Numbered from the stretch's first letter, positions 1 through 13,152 are shown. The stretch is DNA of 64,000 nucleotides from Leptodontidium sp. MPI-SDFR-AT-0119 (GCA_020726505.1 JAHLEZ010000034.1:1-64000); one strand, 5' to 3'. Notes: generated from the sequence alone by a model not told the origin. A program made the numbers and translations.

Positions 1-3000
1 CGTGTAAGGAGTATCAGGGAACCCCCTCTTTAAGATAGCCTTATTTTAGGCACCCCTTACTTTCCTTACGTTAATAAATAGTCTTCGCTCCGCCGTCGGC
101 GTTAAAGTAACTCATGACTCGGGATCGAGGGTAGACAAGTACTTTAGATCACATACGAATCGCTACCGATCTTATATCGCAAATAGGACGACTTATTACT
201 TTAACTATAAGATGAAATTTTCAAGTGGAAACAAACGCGGAGACAAATTCTAGCTTATGTTAGGTTATATAAGCTATATTATTTACAAAAAGATAGATTA
301 TTATAATAGTCGCTACTTTAACGAAAAGTAGGCAACGTTAAAGGCATAATACTTCGCGGCACGTAAGGCCGAAGAAGTAAAGGCCATAAACAAGACTTTT
401 AGGAGTTACTTAGCTTATATTAAGGGGATCGACCCTAATTTGGACTAAAACTAGATTATATCTAGATACTATTTAGGAAGTTACTAAGATGTGGATTTAA
501 ACACTTTAATAGATATTAACAATTCTTTAGAGAGTTCTAACGACGATAATAGTAATAGTACCGCAAACTTCACGACTATATTTATAGTAAGTGAGGCATA
601 GTATAATACACGAGAAGTCATGAGGGAACTTAAAGAGAGGAAGGCTACTTACATCCTAGAAAGCAAAATCAAGAGACTTACTCTTAGTAAGGCCTATATA
701 ACGCAATAGATAGACAAATTCTTTTAAGAACTATTAATTAACACAAGGGCATTTAATAAAAACACGGGAGGGATTACTTAACTACGAGCTTTATAACAAA
801 TTCAAGATGTTAAGTTTAACATTAGTCAGGCGGGCTAGAGCCGGATTATATTTGGTGCCGGTTCGCGACCGTCTCTAGGGGTTGCCATAGTCAACACTCC
901 GGCTAAAGAAATGGACTTCTAAATCGTGGACGCAAATATCTTATTTTTAGTTTATTTATAACAGCTAGATGCGCTAAATGCGTAGTATAATAACTTACGT
1001 AACGTCTTAATTCAGGGCGACAAGAAGCACTTAATTGTACGGAAGTATAGGTATTTATGGCTACTTTTGGATTAATATTGTTAATTGCTAGACACTTCTA
1101 CCGGAACGATAAATACATGCTACTTAACCGAACCAGAAATACGTCGGCTATATAGGCGTTTCGGACACCCTTCGGTAAGACGTCTTTAGCACCTACTAAA
1201 TTAAGCTAGCCATGAGTATAACTCGGAAGTCATGTTGAGGGTCAAAGAGATATGTGAGCATTGCTAGAAACACGCAAATGCTCTATATAAGTTCCGCTTT
1301 AAGTTGTAAAACGACGTCGACTTTAATTATATAATTTACGTCGATATCGCAATGTTTAAAGAACGATATACCCTCTATATAGTAAATAAAGTAACGGGTT
1401 TTAATACGGCGAAACTACTCCGAAAGGCCCCCAGTTCCGCTACGGCTTAGGCTACCTTTAACGCATTCAAGTTAGTATAGATTAATATATACCTTAGACT
1501 TCCGGATTTGGTCGTGTACGACTATAATACTAATTTCAATTCTAAGAAGTTTTAAAGTACACTTAGATCTATGGGTAGCACCCCTAAGTTAGTACTTATT
1601 AAGGCACACTATTTAATTAGTAAAGTTGAGCGATACTACCGCTTACTACGCCGTGCCTATGAAATCGTTACAGAAGAGCACCTTGAGTTAAGCGACAAAG
1701 ACCGACTGTAAATGGCAATAAAAGTAGTAAACGATATAGCTAAACCTAATAAACTTATCCTTATATTACTTGTTTTCGGCGCATACCTTAGAATAACGAA
1801 GTTAGACCCCCTAAATCCGTTAATCAAGTAACGTGCGGCTATAATCAGGAAAGTTATAAAAGAGGTACGAAAAATCTATATTACGCGTAAAGTCAATAAT
1901 GTGTTAGTTATGTGAAACGGCCCCGGAACCACTTATATTCACGATCTTTACCTTAATGATTAAGTTTTAGTATATTAGGAAGGTAAAGGATAGACAGGAC
2001 TTTACGATTTCTTAAGTATTAAGGGAGAATTATATAAGATCGACATAGGAAATAAGAGAATACGTACGTTTTAATCGACTATAGTTCGTCCCTTTAAGAC
2101 AGACACCTTTAATATTAAACGACAAAAAGAAAACTTACTAGAGGATATCTATAAGTAATATCTAAGATCCCTAATTAAAAACACTATCGAAATAGCACCG
2201 AATCCACCCCGAATTACTATTTAAATTCTATATATAAAATACCTCCTAGATTTACTAACTATTAATGACAATTATAATACTAAAGTGTTTTTAATTAAAA
2301 AGGAAACGAGGGACCGGAAGCTATCTATTAAACTTCGTACTAAAGGGAAGATTATAACGCTTAGACTACTATTTTAGTAGTCCCAAAGGACGGAATACGA
2401 AGCACTTATTAAAAGGGGTGTTTTTATACCTATTTATAAGGACGACCTTAAAGTAAGAGGCTACCGCATCTTTAAGTCAAAAATAGTAGACGAAGTCAAA
2501 GGCAAAGAGACGTTAACTTTATACGAGAAGTTAAAACTAATAATTTAATACTTTAACGATAAAGGGAAGAGAGAAATTTTGACTTAGTCTCTAATAATCT
2601 AACGATCTAACTAGCGGTTACTTATATTTTTAGCCGCTGCCGTCAAGCACTTAAATCGCCTTCGAAACTAGTCTAAATCCTATCTGGCTATTAGGGACAT
2701 TACTCAAGCTTACGTCTAGGCAGAGATAAGGCTTTTCTGAGATATATTTACATAACTACCAGAAGAGATCGCAAGAGATTTCCCTCTTAGCACGATATTT
2801 ATAGTAATACTACCGTTATACGGCATACTTAAGTCCGGAAACTATTAGTTTAATATATACTACAAATATCATGTGGAGAACTTATAAATAAAGACATTAA
2901 TATACGACTTATACTTACTAATTAGTACTACGAAAAGCCGTGACTTTAGAGTCGTGGGAATGTAAACAAACGATACCTTGATTCTGGGAGATGAGGACTT

Positions 3001-3912
3001 CTTAGCAAGAAAGTAGAATAAGATCACTAGGACCGGTTTTCTAACGAAGCCGATACGGGTACTACTTCTTACTAAAACTATTACGTTTAATAAGTACATT
3101 ATCACTATAAACGGGGACAACTTCTATATGTCTCAGAAGGGTCAAGGAGTAAGGCTAGAGCTAATTAACGCAAGAAAAGAGGACTATAAGAAGGCCTATA
3201 AAAAGCAACGAGCTCATGCGGCTTACCTTACTACTATTTGTTAGCTAGAAGCAATATTTAATCTCTTAGTCGTAGCGTAATACTAAAATCCGACGAAAGA
3301 CGACGTCAAGGCTTTAAACTTACGCCTTAAATAGCAAATAGACAACTTAAAGAGAGGACTCTAATACGTACTAGTTAACTTACGGTCTACGAAGGTCTAC
3401 GTTTTTGTAGACGGTTCTTTTACTAATAATAAAGACCTGAGTTTATAAATAAGTTTCGTACTAGTAATTGGTGCCGAAACGGTGGGGGATGCGCAATTTA
3501 CCTTAACCGGTAATATCGTATATACTAGCTTAACAAAATGCAAGAGAGTAACTCGTGTAGTACTCACATCAGAGCTGTATACTATAGTAGCTAGCATTAA
3601 TATATTAATCTCTCTTAGTATTATTATTAATATAGTAACTAATAAGCTTAGTATCTCACGTCTTCTTATTATTATTTACACGGATTCTTTGTCCCTTTAT
3701 AAGTATATTGTCAAGCTTGGTACAACGAAAGAGAAGCGCCTAATAATTAATATTATAGCTATTCGTTAATTATACGAGCGCAGAAAGCTAACGGAGGTTC
3801 GATGGATTAATGGCGCTAATAATCCTGCTAACGCTATAACGAAGAGCGCTCCGAATAAAGCTCTTCGGGATTTTATTAACACTAACATCCTCACTATCAA
3901 AATAGAGGGTTA
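1..3912 (+). pseudogene. Ty1/copia retrotransposon polyprotein, RIP-decayed
   Basis: A decayed Pol-type polyprotein reads left to right across many stops. Recognisable in order are the GAG-pre-integrase block (about 1140-1270, RRLYRRFGHPSVRRL then C-x2-C-like EICEHC), the integrase start (about 1310, DDVDFNYIIYVDIA), the reverse transcriptase (about 2470-2870, SKIVDEVKGKE, RDITQAYV, LPLYGILKSGNY) and the RNase H (3400-3912, FVDGSFTNNKDLS, TKCKRVTR, YTDSLSLYKYIVKLGTT, ending ITKSAPNKALRDF). Domain order integrase then RT marks it as copia rather than gypsy. Nearly all stops are TAG or TAA where Trp or Gln is expected, as RIP would give. The 5' end lies outside the window and no flanking LTR was identified. 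The element is dead; family assignment is secure, exact ends are not. Confidence 0.85.
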
Positions 3913-4299
3913 AGTTCAACGGTCAACCGGAGTCGATTCGGACTAATAACGAAGGGGTTTCTTATACTCGTTGATTTTTTTTGTATCTTTCCTTATAGCT
4001 CTTATTTGTTAATTCATTACTTGTGATTATTTTTATATTCAGTTAATTTACGAAGTCAGAAACACACTCGATTTAGTTCTAAATACCCTCTAATTTAAAG
4101 CACTAACGGGCGGCCTTACGACGACACTCTAACAGGGACAGACTACTAGTTTCACTATAGGGGACTACTTCTGTACAGTAGTATAAAGAAAGTGCCGCCA
4201 CGAAAAACCTACCACGAAGCTAATCCGAAACAGGGCCGAATCCCCTACTCATAGATATCTAGAAGAGGTTCCTCCTCCTCCGCGCTATGGCGGCGACTT
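3913..4299. other. AT-rich flank 3' of the copia element
   Basis: No gene is seen. The stretch follows the copia stop codon and may hold its polypurine tract and 3' LTR, but no terminal repeat partner is visible in the window. Confidence 0.3.
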
Positions 4300-4976
4300 C
4301 GGCGGGGGCGCTTGGTAGGAGGATCGTCCTCACCGCCGTCCTCCCTACCACGCTTAGTGGCGGCAGAGGAGACGACAATAAGGAGCTAATTCAAGACTAG
4401 CACCGTCTCTTATTATACAAAGCGTTAATACTTAGGGAGCCTTAATATTAAAAAGGAATAAGGGGGTTAACTTATTACTTGCGAGCTAGCCAAGTCAGCG
4501 ATTTCCCGGCGCATAGCGCGTGTTTCCTCTAATAACGCTAGCGATAACTCCCTAGCAGTCTTTAGTGCGCTAATAGCGGCGACTAATAATACCAAATCAA
4601 TTAATTTAGCGGCGGCAACAATAGCTTCTTTATCTTTCGCCTCGAGGGCGGCAACTAAACGAAGGTACTCTTCGGCGACAAATCACGGGATCTATTATAT
4701 ATTAGTAACTGTATATTTAAAGCACTTTCGGCGGCGATTCGGATACGATTTAAAATAAGGAAAAGAAATAAGAATACTTATTAAGTTATACCGGGACTTC
4801 TTCTCTACGTAATATACGTATTTCTTACTCTTAAGATTATTAAAGGCGCATTCGTGGGATAAGTTCTTTGCGAGGAGACGAACGCACCAAATATAGTATT
4901 TGCGGTATACGAGGTCGAGCGCTCTTGTGGGTATAAGTGCAGGCACTGTTTTTAGTTAGTATACCGTTTCCCCACC
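4300..4976 (-). pseudogene. Decayed Cys-rich unknown protein
   Basis: One reading frame on the minus strand stays coherent from about 4976 down to about 4470 and probably further, broken by TAA, TAG and TGA near 4683-4697. It shows a Cys/His-rich block (YYIWCVRLLAKNLSHECAF, then YVYYVEKKSR, where extra Cys codons seem lost), followed by a helical, Ala/Glu-rich part (FVAEEYLRLVAALEAKD, then ELSLALLEETRAMRREIADL). Such C-x-n-C blocks followed by helices occur in unnamed fungal proteins often found beside transposons. No function can be given. It could be a host gene or cargo of a neighbouring element. Confidence 0.5.
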
Positions 4977-5659
4977 GAACTATCTCCGAAGAGTATATTT
5001 ACTTTTGGCTTGTTTATTTGATTTGATATAGTCTTCTTAAGAATGTCAGTTTTTAAGCTATATTAAGCGAATTCAGGAGATCGGGAAGTAGTATACGTAC
5101 GGTGGTTATATGTGTGTTTGCTAGAGAAACTCCAAACTTTAGGGGAAAGCGACATATATATATCTATTATATTGTATAATACTAAGGGTTCCTATTGTTA
5201 CTAGTTCTCGCTTAACCTCGCTACTGCGCCTCGCCATATTCGGACCCCTTTCGGGCCACTTTCGGGACACTGTCGGATCGGGATCAGACGCTGTCAGATA
5301 CTTTATCATTTTCTTTTGTTTGTGTTGTTGTTTCTTATATTACTAGTTATTTACTTCTACACTGTGTTGGAAATGGTCTTTCTAAAAGAAGTTTTGCCTA
5401 TATTAGTCCACAGGTCCCTGCATAAGTATACTTCGGTCCGGAAAAGGGGGTACGGGTCAAAGTCAGAGTCAGAGCTTAGCCGGACTAGTTTCGGTGAAGA
5501 TTCGGTGGGGTTTCGTAGTATATAGTCTAGCTCTCTTCGCACTCTCTTAGAAAATACACAGATTTTGAACCATACATTTATTACTCTGTCGCCATACTCG
5601 CATTGGAATATATTCACATATGCGGCGTAGTACATGAACCGGTACTACACCGACATCAC
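4977..5659. other. Unassigned RIP-affected DNA
   Basis: Two short open frames on opposite strands overlap here (5316-5525 and 5357-5635) but neither resembles a known protein and at least one must be an artefact. The stretch may include the 5' end of the Tc1-like element that follows. Confidence 0.3.
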
Positions 5660-6795
5660 GCCTTTGCAACTTTATTTAAATTAGGTCATAAGCTTGGCCG
5701 TAATATAATTCGCAAAATCCTTAAAGCTTATAATAAAGCTACGCGTAAGCTTCGCAAGAAGTCATATTTGAAGCCTAAGTATAAAAACAAGCGGTTAATT
5801 TGGTGTAAGTAATAAAGAAGACTAAAAGGAACTACTAAAAGATATAGTAAAATAATAAGATTATATTTCACGTTAGAAAAGATAGAAACACTATTTACGT
5901 TATACGCGGGCCTAGAGAAGAGTACTTCGAGAAGAACTTAAAGCTTAGTTTTAAGAGTAAACGAACGAGTGTTAGAGTTTAGTCTTGTTTTTGCGGTAAT
6001 AAGATGAGACTATTAGTTATTATTAAGAAGGGGGAACGGATAAACGCAAAGCGTTATTTAAAGACTCTTAAATAGCATTTTATCGCTTTTTATAAGAGGA
6101 TAATTAAAAAATACGACCTTAAGGTAGTTATGTAAAAGGATGATACTTCTTAGTATACTACTAAAGTGGTAAGGAAATACATAGAGCAACAAGGTATTCC
6201 ATAGTTGTAATGGCCTTTATAATCGCCTAATCTTTTACTAATTAAGAATTTGTAAAAGCAAATTAAGAATATGATTAGTAAATAAAGGCATAAGATTAAG
6301 AATATTAGAATAATAAAGTAAGCTTTAGAGGAAGTTTAGCTTTAAATTAAGTCTAAAACTGTTACGACCTACGATGCGCCTCGTATTCTAACCGACACGG
6401 GCTCGTAACATCGCTGGCTATGCGACGGCGCTAAGCCTAATAGGAAAGACTAAGTAGCGAGCATGCGATATGTGGATAAATGGCCCCCGACTGCGCTAGG
6501 TCCTATTAAGAGGGTCCTTCGTGTATTTATACTCGAGCTCTCCCTTACAAAGAGCTCTCCTTTTCTCCTGGTCTTTTCTTCTCGATTCTGAGCGTAGCTT
6601 CAGTCCCAAATACAAAGCTAAAGTCAACTCGCCGTATCAACCTCTTGCCAGCCGTAACAAAAACGCTTGAGAAGTTAAATACAAGTATAAAAGCACGGAT
6701 TAATGCTTGTATTAAAAATAAAAGGGGAATAATAAAATCTCAGTATATCTTTAATTTAAGATTAAAAGGGTATAAATAGGACTAATGGTTAAGGA
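5660..6795 (+). pseudogene. Tc1/mariner-type transposase, split by solo LTR
   Basis: The frame reads from a helix-turn-helix-like segment (LGHKLGRNIIRKILKAYNK, KKSYLKPKYKNKRLIWCK) into a DDE domain: NTIYVIRGPREEYFEKNLK, a GNKMRLLVIIKKGERINAKRY block, VVRKYIEQQGIP, and the SPNLLLIKNL*KQIKN block, which corresponds to the SPDLNPIENLW motif of the family with the catalytic Asp and Glu changed. Stops are TAG or TAA at expected Trp or Gln positions. A 300-bp solo LTR lies at 6360-6659; without it and one copy of AAAAC the frame runs on as SKTLEKLNTSIKARIN. The element is inactive. Its terminal inverted repeats were not located. Confidence 0.85.
6355..6664 (+). mobile_element. Solo LTR, family A copy 1, with 5-bp duplication
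   Basis: The LTR spans 6360-6659 (300 bp), starting TGTTACGACC and ending CCGTAACA, so it has short inverted tips. It is flanked by AAAAC at 6355-6359 and 6660-6664. Two further copies lie at 25739-26040 (reverse) and 34972-35273. A TATA-like stretch, an ACTCGAGC motif and a GAGCTCTCC motif lie mid-LTR, as for a promoter region. It sits inside the Tc1-like transposase. Confidence 0.93.
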
Positions 6796-8764
6796 GTTAT
6801 ACGTATTTAAAGTCATGACGGCCTCTGCACGTGATTAGCGAATAGTACAGGGAAGCGATTGTACTCGTCGTATTGCTGAAGTGGTGAGATTTTCTCCTGA
6901 GACAAGGTTAGGCCTGTCCTAGCCATCTCTGGAGATATTGAAACATAGAAATGAATGTGGACTTGGCTTTGGAGCGTTTTGTGCAATAGTATTGCACTTT
7001 GTAAGTGTAGGTTTCTTGCGAGATGTGGTGTTGTGGTGGTTCTCGTCAAGTGTCTGCAGTATGTTCGTTCGGGTGCCAGGCGTATTGGAGAAAAAAAAAT
7101 TAGTAAGATCGTCCACATTCATTAGTTCAGCCACCTGCGACAGTGCTAAATGCACGTTATCCACTTTCAGGCCGTTGCGGAATGTTGAGTCTGAACGTCG
7201 ATGGGTATCACATTCCGCCGCATTCTCGTATTCAGCTGTATTTATCTATTCAATACAGAGATGCTTCCCTAGATCCCTCATCATCGCATCTGCTGAGCTC
7301 GTAGTATGCCGAAACTGATTGAGCAATTCTCTTGAATAGCTTAAAGCCAAGCATCGAATGCCTTTTGTGACTTTCGGATTCGAAGTTGGCTCAAACACCA
7401 TCGTTGACCAACGACTATGACTTCAACCATACGCAGCTGGAATCACGCATATCGTCAAACTAAACGTAGTAAAGTGGCCGAGCCCTATGTAATTTCGAAA
7501 TTGGCCATGAGAGCAGTAGCCAGCTGTTTGGATATGTTTTGGAAGGTCCACCTGCATAGTTTTGTTCCGCCTGAAGACTTTAGATAGAGGCCTTCTTCTA
7601 GAAAACATTCGGCGCGGGACTGGTGTGCTATAAATGACAACCATACCTATTAGAAACTATAGTATTACCAGGTTCATCGTTTGACGCGACTTTAAGAGTT
7701 TCATCTTAGGAATCCTGCAGGTGATCGATGGAGAGATTAGATAAAATTTTCTGCAATGTCGCAGCTGGGAATTGATGCTAGAAAGAAACTAGGATGAAAT
7801 GATACTGGAGTACGGGAAGTTATTTCCATTTTCTATAAGCTGTTGTCGTATGAGTTGTTGGCCAAGAGACTATGCATCCATAATCGGCAACTCCTTGGCG
7901 ACCGCAACACGGGACAGGCAGCTGGGATGTAGAACTCCAAGAGGGACGAGAAATGACTCTAGAAAGTCACTAACTAGTCAGGCTTAGAATCCTATACTGA
8001 TTCCATGTGTCAATTGAGGTTGTGTCTCTAGTTGCCAAGATTGATTGGAGTACTTTTTATAGCATGTTTGATGATGCACCACAGATCTGGGCTGCAGCTC
8101 ATAATTGTAGCCTTCATAACCTTGGAAGTCAGGTTACTGCTTATAACTTTCCATCTTCATCCAAAAGATCCCACTTCTCTGACTTCCCAGTGCGAGAGGC
8201 CTCAGGGACAACAGAACTTACCATTAAGTATATTCTGTACAATAGCACTGCCGAATGTTTCCTCCATGTTACTACCTTGAAGCTCAGACATTAAGACTCG
8301 GTGTTGTCTCTGCTGGGCCGATCAACACGGATCAAACGTACCTGGATGGGCAATGGACAAAGCAGTGGTACTGGATTACACTTTCATTATGACACAGCTT
8401 TGTGGCTGAAGTTGAACAATAAGCCTCTCACCAATGATAACTCTTGAGCTCCTAGGTCTTACTTTTTGCATGAGGATTGATGAGGTCTAGAGAGCGCAAG
8501 GAAGACGAACACGATATGTGGCGGAGTTTCAATTCGAATGGCCTCCTTACTGGTGACTGCGTTCGGCAAACATGTATTGTAGTTTACCTGGGAACATCTG
8601 GTTTCGGACTTTTTACCATCAGAACAAGCACGATAAAGCAGTAGCCAGACCCAGAATCCAGGGTCAATAGCAAACCCAAAGGTCGAATCTGAAGTTGCAA
8701 TAAAGACTGGAAGGGAATAGGAAAGTGCATCCAGGAGCGTTGAAATCCGGGGAGAATAGTGACT
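6796..8764. other. Unassigned DNA of normal composition
   Basis: CA and TG dinucleotides are common, so this stretch is not strongly RIP-affected. Several short frames overlap on both strands; apart from the minus-strand frame listed separately none is convincing. It continues as the DNA beyond the Fot1 element at 10602, so the two parts were once joined. Confidence 0.4.
6919..7401 (-). pseudogene. Possible decayed coding exon, unknown
   Basis: From an ATG at 7399-7401 a frame of about 160 codons runs on the minus strand with a single TAG (in LGKHLCIE*INTAEYENAAE), ending near 6919. It begins MVFEPTSNPKVTKGIRCLAL and contains DNVHLALSQVAELMNVDDL. I do not recognise the family. The length with one RIP-type stop suggests an exon of a degraded host gene, but a chance open frame is not excluded. 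Confidence 0.3.
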
Positions 8765-8766
8765 TA

Positions 8767-10599
8767 ACGTCCCACCCCACCCTTTCGCCTACCCCTACCT
8801 TTCGCCCACCTCGCTTAATTCTAGTACTTCCTATTTAAGACTTAATAACTTTATATTGCCTTAACTTCTATATATAAAACTGTAGAATCTGAATCTCCTT
8901 TTAATTCTGATTTTATAAGTATAATTTAACGATTTCTAGCTGCGATTTGAGCCTCCCGAATAGTACGTGTTATCACAAACTTAGAATTTGGACTAGTTTA
9001 GACTTTCCTCCTTTTCTTTGGCTTTAACTACTCCAATCGCTCTTCTAGCTCTCTAATCCTTATATTTGCCTTTCTTAATTCGTAATCCTTTTCGTTAATT
9101 CCCTTTATAATCTTCTTAAAAAGTAAACGTTGCGTTAGAAGTTAATTATATGACCTACTAGCGAAGGTACGTATTTGAAAATGTATATCTTTCCTGCCCT
9201 TTAGAGTATAAAACTTAATTGAAGTGCTAGAAACTTCTAAAGGTAATGTCGGTAAGTCCTGAGACTCTTAAAGAGGTGAATTTGTCGATTAATTACTATT
9301 TTCTAATAGTAATAAGTTCATTAGAGGCTTAACCACAAATACTGGCCATAAACTAGTAGTTCTCTACTTAGCCTTAATATTAGAAGGGGTAAAACTCTCT
9401 TAACGTGCCTTTTAATAGTAAACGAGGAAATTGCGCTTACTAATAAGTGTAAATCAAGTAAAGAACTTAATTATTATAGCTCTTTCTAGTAGGCACGCTT
9501 GAGGGAAGAGAAAACTGTTAAATCTAAAGGTTATAAGACGTGTAACGTATATAAAGGTAAAAACAAAAAGTATATATTATACTTAAAGTACTTCTAAAGG
9601 AATTCCGTAGTCTCGTGGCTCCTATAGTCGTCTAAAATAAGGAGTCTTACTAAATAGTCACGTGGTTCTATTTAAGGAATAAACACCTTCTTTAGCCACT
9701 TAAGAGCCGTCTCATTAGTCGTCCACCTATTTTCGGTTATAATAAAGTACCAGTTATTAAATACGTCTAATTAAGACGGAAACTACTACTATTAGACCGA
9801 TTTTCCCTTGTAAATTACCACCGAGTCTGTAGAAAGGCTAGTTACAGAGATACACTCAATAATTAACGTCTAAGCACGTGAACTTGGCTATTTTCCTTAA
9901 ACCTTACGCTTTTCGGCATGCCCTATAATAAATCTATTAAGGCTATACCCTTCTATAATACTAGTCTCGTTTATATTCTATCGTTAGTTAGCTAAAATAG
10001 CTTTAATAGCCGGAACCTCTAATTTTTAGAACTAAGGCTTAATAACTTCGAAACAAGCATTATTAACGCGTACAAAATTGACGTAGATTTGCCTCTTAGT
10101 CTTAAGAATAAGATAACGGGCCAGAAATCGTGATATCTAGTGTTTTCTAAGTAGTAGGTAATCCCCTTAGAGAGCTAGAAGTCTTTGGCTAAAAACCTTA
10201 ATCTGCGTATACGTAACTCTACGACCAAGAGACTCTTGAGTAAGCACCCAATTGGCCAATCGATTCTCTATTATCGTAGGTAGCCTTTACAAGTGATTAG
10301 CGGCTTCCTGGCGTAGTAGAGTAGTTGCATTTCGACTGCGAAGAGTAGACCTTAGAACACCCCACTCAATCGATGCCTTTCGCAAAGACTTGCCATTTCT
10401 AACCTCTGCAAGCGCACACGTAACGTCGTACTCGGTATATTTAAGCTTTATAATAACGACAACTCACATTCCAAATTTCAAAAGAATTAGTTAAGAATTA
10501 GAAGAGTTAATAATTATTTAAGAAGGTAAGTAAGAGTGGCTGTGTGTTAAGCGAGGGTGGGCGAAAGGCGGGGGTGGGCGAAAGGGTGGGGTGGGACGT
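8767..10599 (-). mobile_element. Fot1/pogo-type DNA transposon, decayed
   Basis: The element is 1833 bp, bounded by inverted repeats of about 50 bp starting ACGTCCCACCCCACCCTTTC and flanked by TA at 8765-8766 and 10600-10601. Each inverted repeat contains two copies of a CCCACC/CTTTCGCC unit. A minus-strand transposase frame starts near 10470: KYTEYDVTCALAEVRNGKS and SIEWGVLRSTLRSR (DNA-binding region), RLANWVLTQESLGRRVTYTQ, then RQIYVNFVRVNNACFEVIKP, VPAIKAILAN and IYKGKSV. These match the Fot1/pogo branch of Tc1/mariner. Stops, mostly TAG/TAA, make it non-functional. Confidence 0.9.
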
Positions 10600-10601
10600 T
10601 A

Positions 10602-13080
10602 TATCTCACTCATACCACGGCATTAGATAGGCTAGCCGGGTCAACGGAGTTCTCCAAACTCACAAACTACAGAGATCAAGGCTCCTCTTCCAGTGCAGTT
10701 TCACGAAGTAAGTAGTGCGGGGATGCCGAACGCGACTGAGCCGAACTGCATGTTCTTCGAGGATACTCTCAAGAAATGATTTAACACCTAGTACCATTCA
10801 TATGTTTGGGACTGTACGACTGGAGCATGGTAGATTCGCTCTCGAGACCTGGAAATTGGGTTTTGTGCCTCCAGTCTCAAAGTAAACAAAAAAGGACTGA
10901 TCATTTTCAAAATTGGAGCTTCGTAAGTACACATTCTAGGAATGTCATGGCCAAGTAAAGAGAGGAGATCAGGCCTAGCTGTATAACTTTGCCTCTGCCA
11001 CATCGTTAGGCGCATGTAACGACCACACTAGGACCAATGGCTCCAATTAGTACACTAAGAGCGGCCTCCCTCACTATTGGGTTATCAAGTCAATTAATAA
11101 TAGATAGACAAATAACGAGACAAGTGTAAAATACTTTAAATATTTCAAGAGGCATATTACAGCTTGGGCAAAAGGTCTATATTATGGCGATCTAAAGGTT
11201 TTGAATGAAGGAGTTTCATTAATCTAATAAGATTCTAAACTAAAGAAAAGGGAGAGAGTTATGAAGAGGGTCTCAAGCTATATATATAAACTCATAGAAT
11301 AATGTCTTAAGAATTAGGCCTCCGTGGAGTAGGGAAGCCCTCATCACGTGTGTCAAGAGCTATTTTCACCACATTAACGTTCATGCACTATTAAAGGGAA
11401 TCAGTGGAACGTAGTTTATATGGCTTAGATCCGGGTTGAGTTGGTAGCTTTCCTAATCAAAAGGCATTAATCTTTGGTTCAGTAACGAGAAAGTATAGCA
11501 ATCGATTCCGATAATTTCGCTAGCAGGAGCCGGCGTATCCATAAGAGGCTCAAATCCCACAAGTTTATAGTAAAGAGATTGTATAGCTAGTGCCCCATTG
11601 TTAGAGAATGTATGTAGAGAAAACTTAGCGCTGTTGGTCCTTAATCTTAGACTAAGACTCTATGCTTCCGCTTATGAAGATCTTGTAACAGTACAGTCAA
11701 CTGCGAGTATAAACGCCAGGCTAGCAGTATTATCGACCAATCTAATAGCAAAGTTGCTATATGAAATGTTGAAACAGGCACAAATATTTCCGATCAATTC
11801 CGTCATATCTCAGATGAGTCTGAAGCAATCGCAGCCGAAATATATATTTCTCCACTAGACTGCCCACACTTTCCAGCTCTCCTACTCACATCACCAGCGC
11901 CTCCTTTGCTCAGGCTTAGCTCAGATTTGCTTACCGTATTTAAGAGGCGCAGTCAAATTAATTGTATAACTAGAAATGGTCAACTATTAACGAGCACAGC
12001 TCCCTATGCCAGAAGTCCCAACCCTGTTACCACTGTACGTCCACAGCTGCTGCCAGCTAGAACATATCCCCAGAGTACCTCAGGTTATCTGCGTATTTCC
12101 ACTTCGTACTTTAAGGGTTATTTTTTCGTCCCCTTTATACATTTTGGCTAAAGCATAGAGCTGTGCATTACTTGCAACAACAGCGAGATAGTGTGAGAGG
12201 AAACGCGTGTTCAGTGTTTTGCAGTCTGGATATGCGAAGAAAAGGGTGTTTAAGAAAATTTGTACAGCCTTTGGAGGTTAAGAAAGGAGAAATAGATGGG
12301 AGATGGAGAAGCTTAATAGACATAACTACTAATTATACGGCCAGCCTCGTTTAAAATCTTGAATATGTAATGTAATCCGCGAGGCAGTTTGCCTGTTTTC
12401 AGAGTCATTCATCCGAACTGAAATGACTCGAAAATAAATTGCCGGCCATACTTACCTCAACCAATTAACTCCCGAATGCGGCCAAACTATTCGCATGGAT
12501 ATATAAAGATGAGACGCTTTTCTGCACGGAATATTAGGCACCCTTATATTGTTGGGACTTACTGGAGAACTGACACGTGCCAAACTCCATTAGCACTGAC
12601 TCCCGATCTATATCCTAGCTAGGCAAGACCGATCAAGGACGGATTTCCCGAATCACAAACATCAGACTTCACTGTTCCAGAAGTGTTTTGGCACACGAGG
12701 TCGTCGCAAATTGATCCAAGATTTAGTGGGTAGTTGCTCCCGACAGTATGGCTCAGCCGTCATGTGAAACAAGAGCTGCACCACACTGGTTGAATCTCTT
12801 TATTCCATAAAGCAATCGACAAGATTGACATGTGGGATAAGGGGATGTCGTTCATCCCCTATGCAGCTCCTGTTTTGCTAATAAAAGCTACCTTCCTAAA
12901 TAGTCGTCGGCTAAAGTACAACTCAGTTGCCTCGTTTGCCTCGTTTCAGGGGTTGGCGGCTTTCCTCCCCCACCTCCGAGGGCTCACCATTGGAAGCTTG
13001 CTCGACGTCTCTTATCTACGTTCTGCCTGCCCTCCTGTTTTCTTTGTCCTTGCCTTCAAAAGTCATTCTCATCCACCTCT
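10602..13080. other. Unassigned host-like DNA
   Basis: No gene could be supported. Short open frames exist (for example 11598-11858 and 11906-12151, plus) without recognisable motifs. The last few hundred bases are pyrimidine-rich and lead into the GTPase gene, so they probably hold its promoter and 5' UTR. Confidence 0.35.
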
Positions 13081-13152
13081 CCTGTGATACTCCTTAACTC
13101 TGAGCATACTATTATATCGACTCGAGAGTTACAATTCCGAATCCCGAGAACC

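Noticed and set aside
5357..5635. Minus-strand 92-codon frame overlapping a plus-strand frame.
   Set aside because: No motif, overlaps decayed DNA, and competes with another equally unsupported frame.
6938..7318. Plus-strand 126-codon frame.
   Set aside because: It is antisense to a more coherent minus-strand frame (6919-7401) and has a Cys/Phe/Val-rich, unnatural composition.
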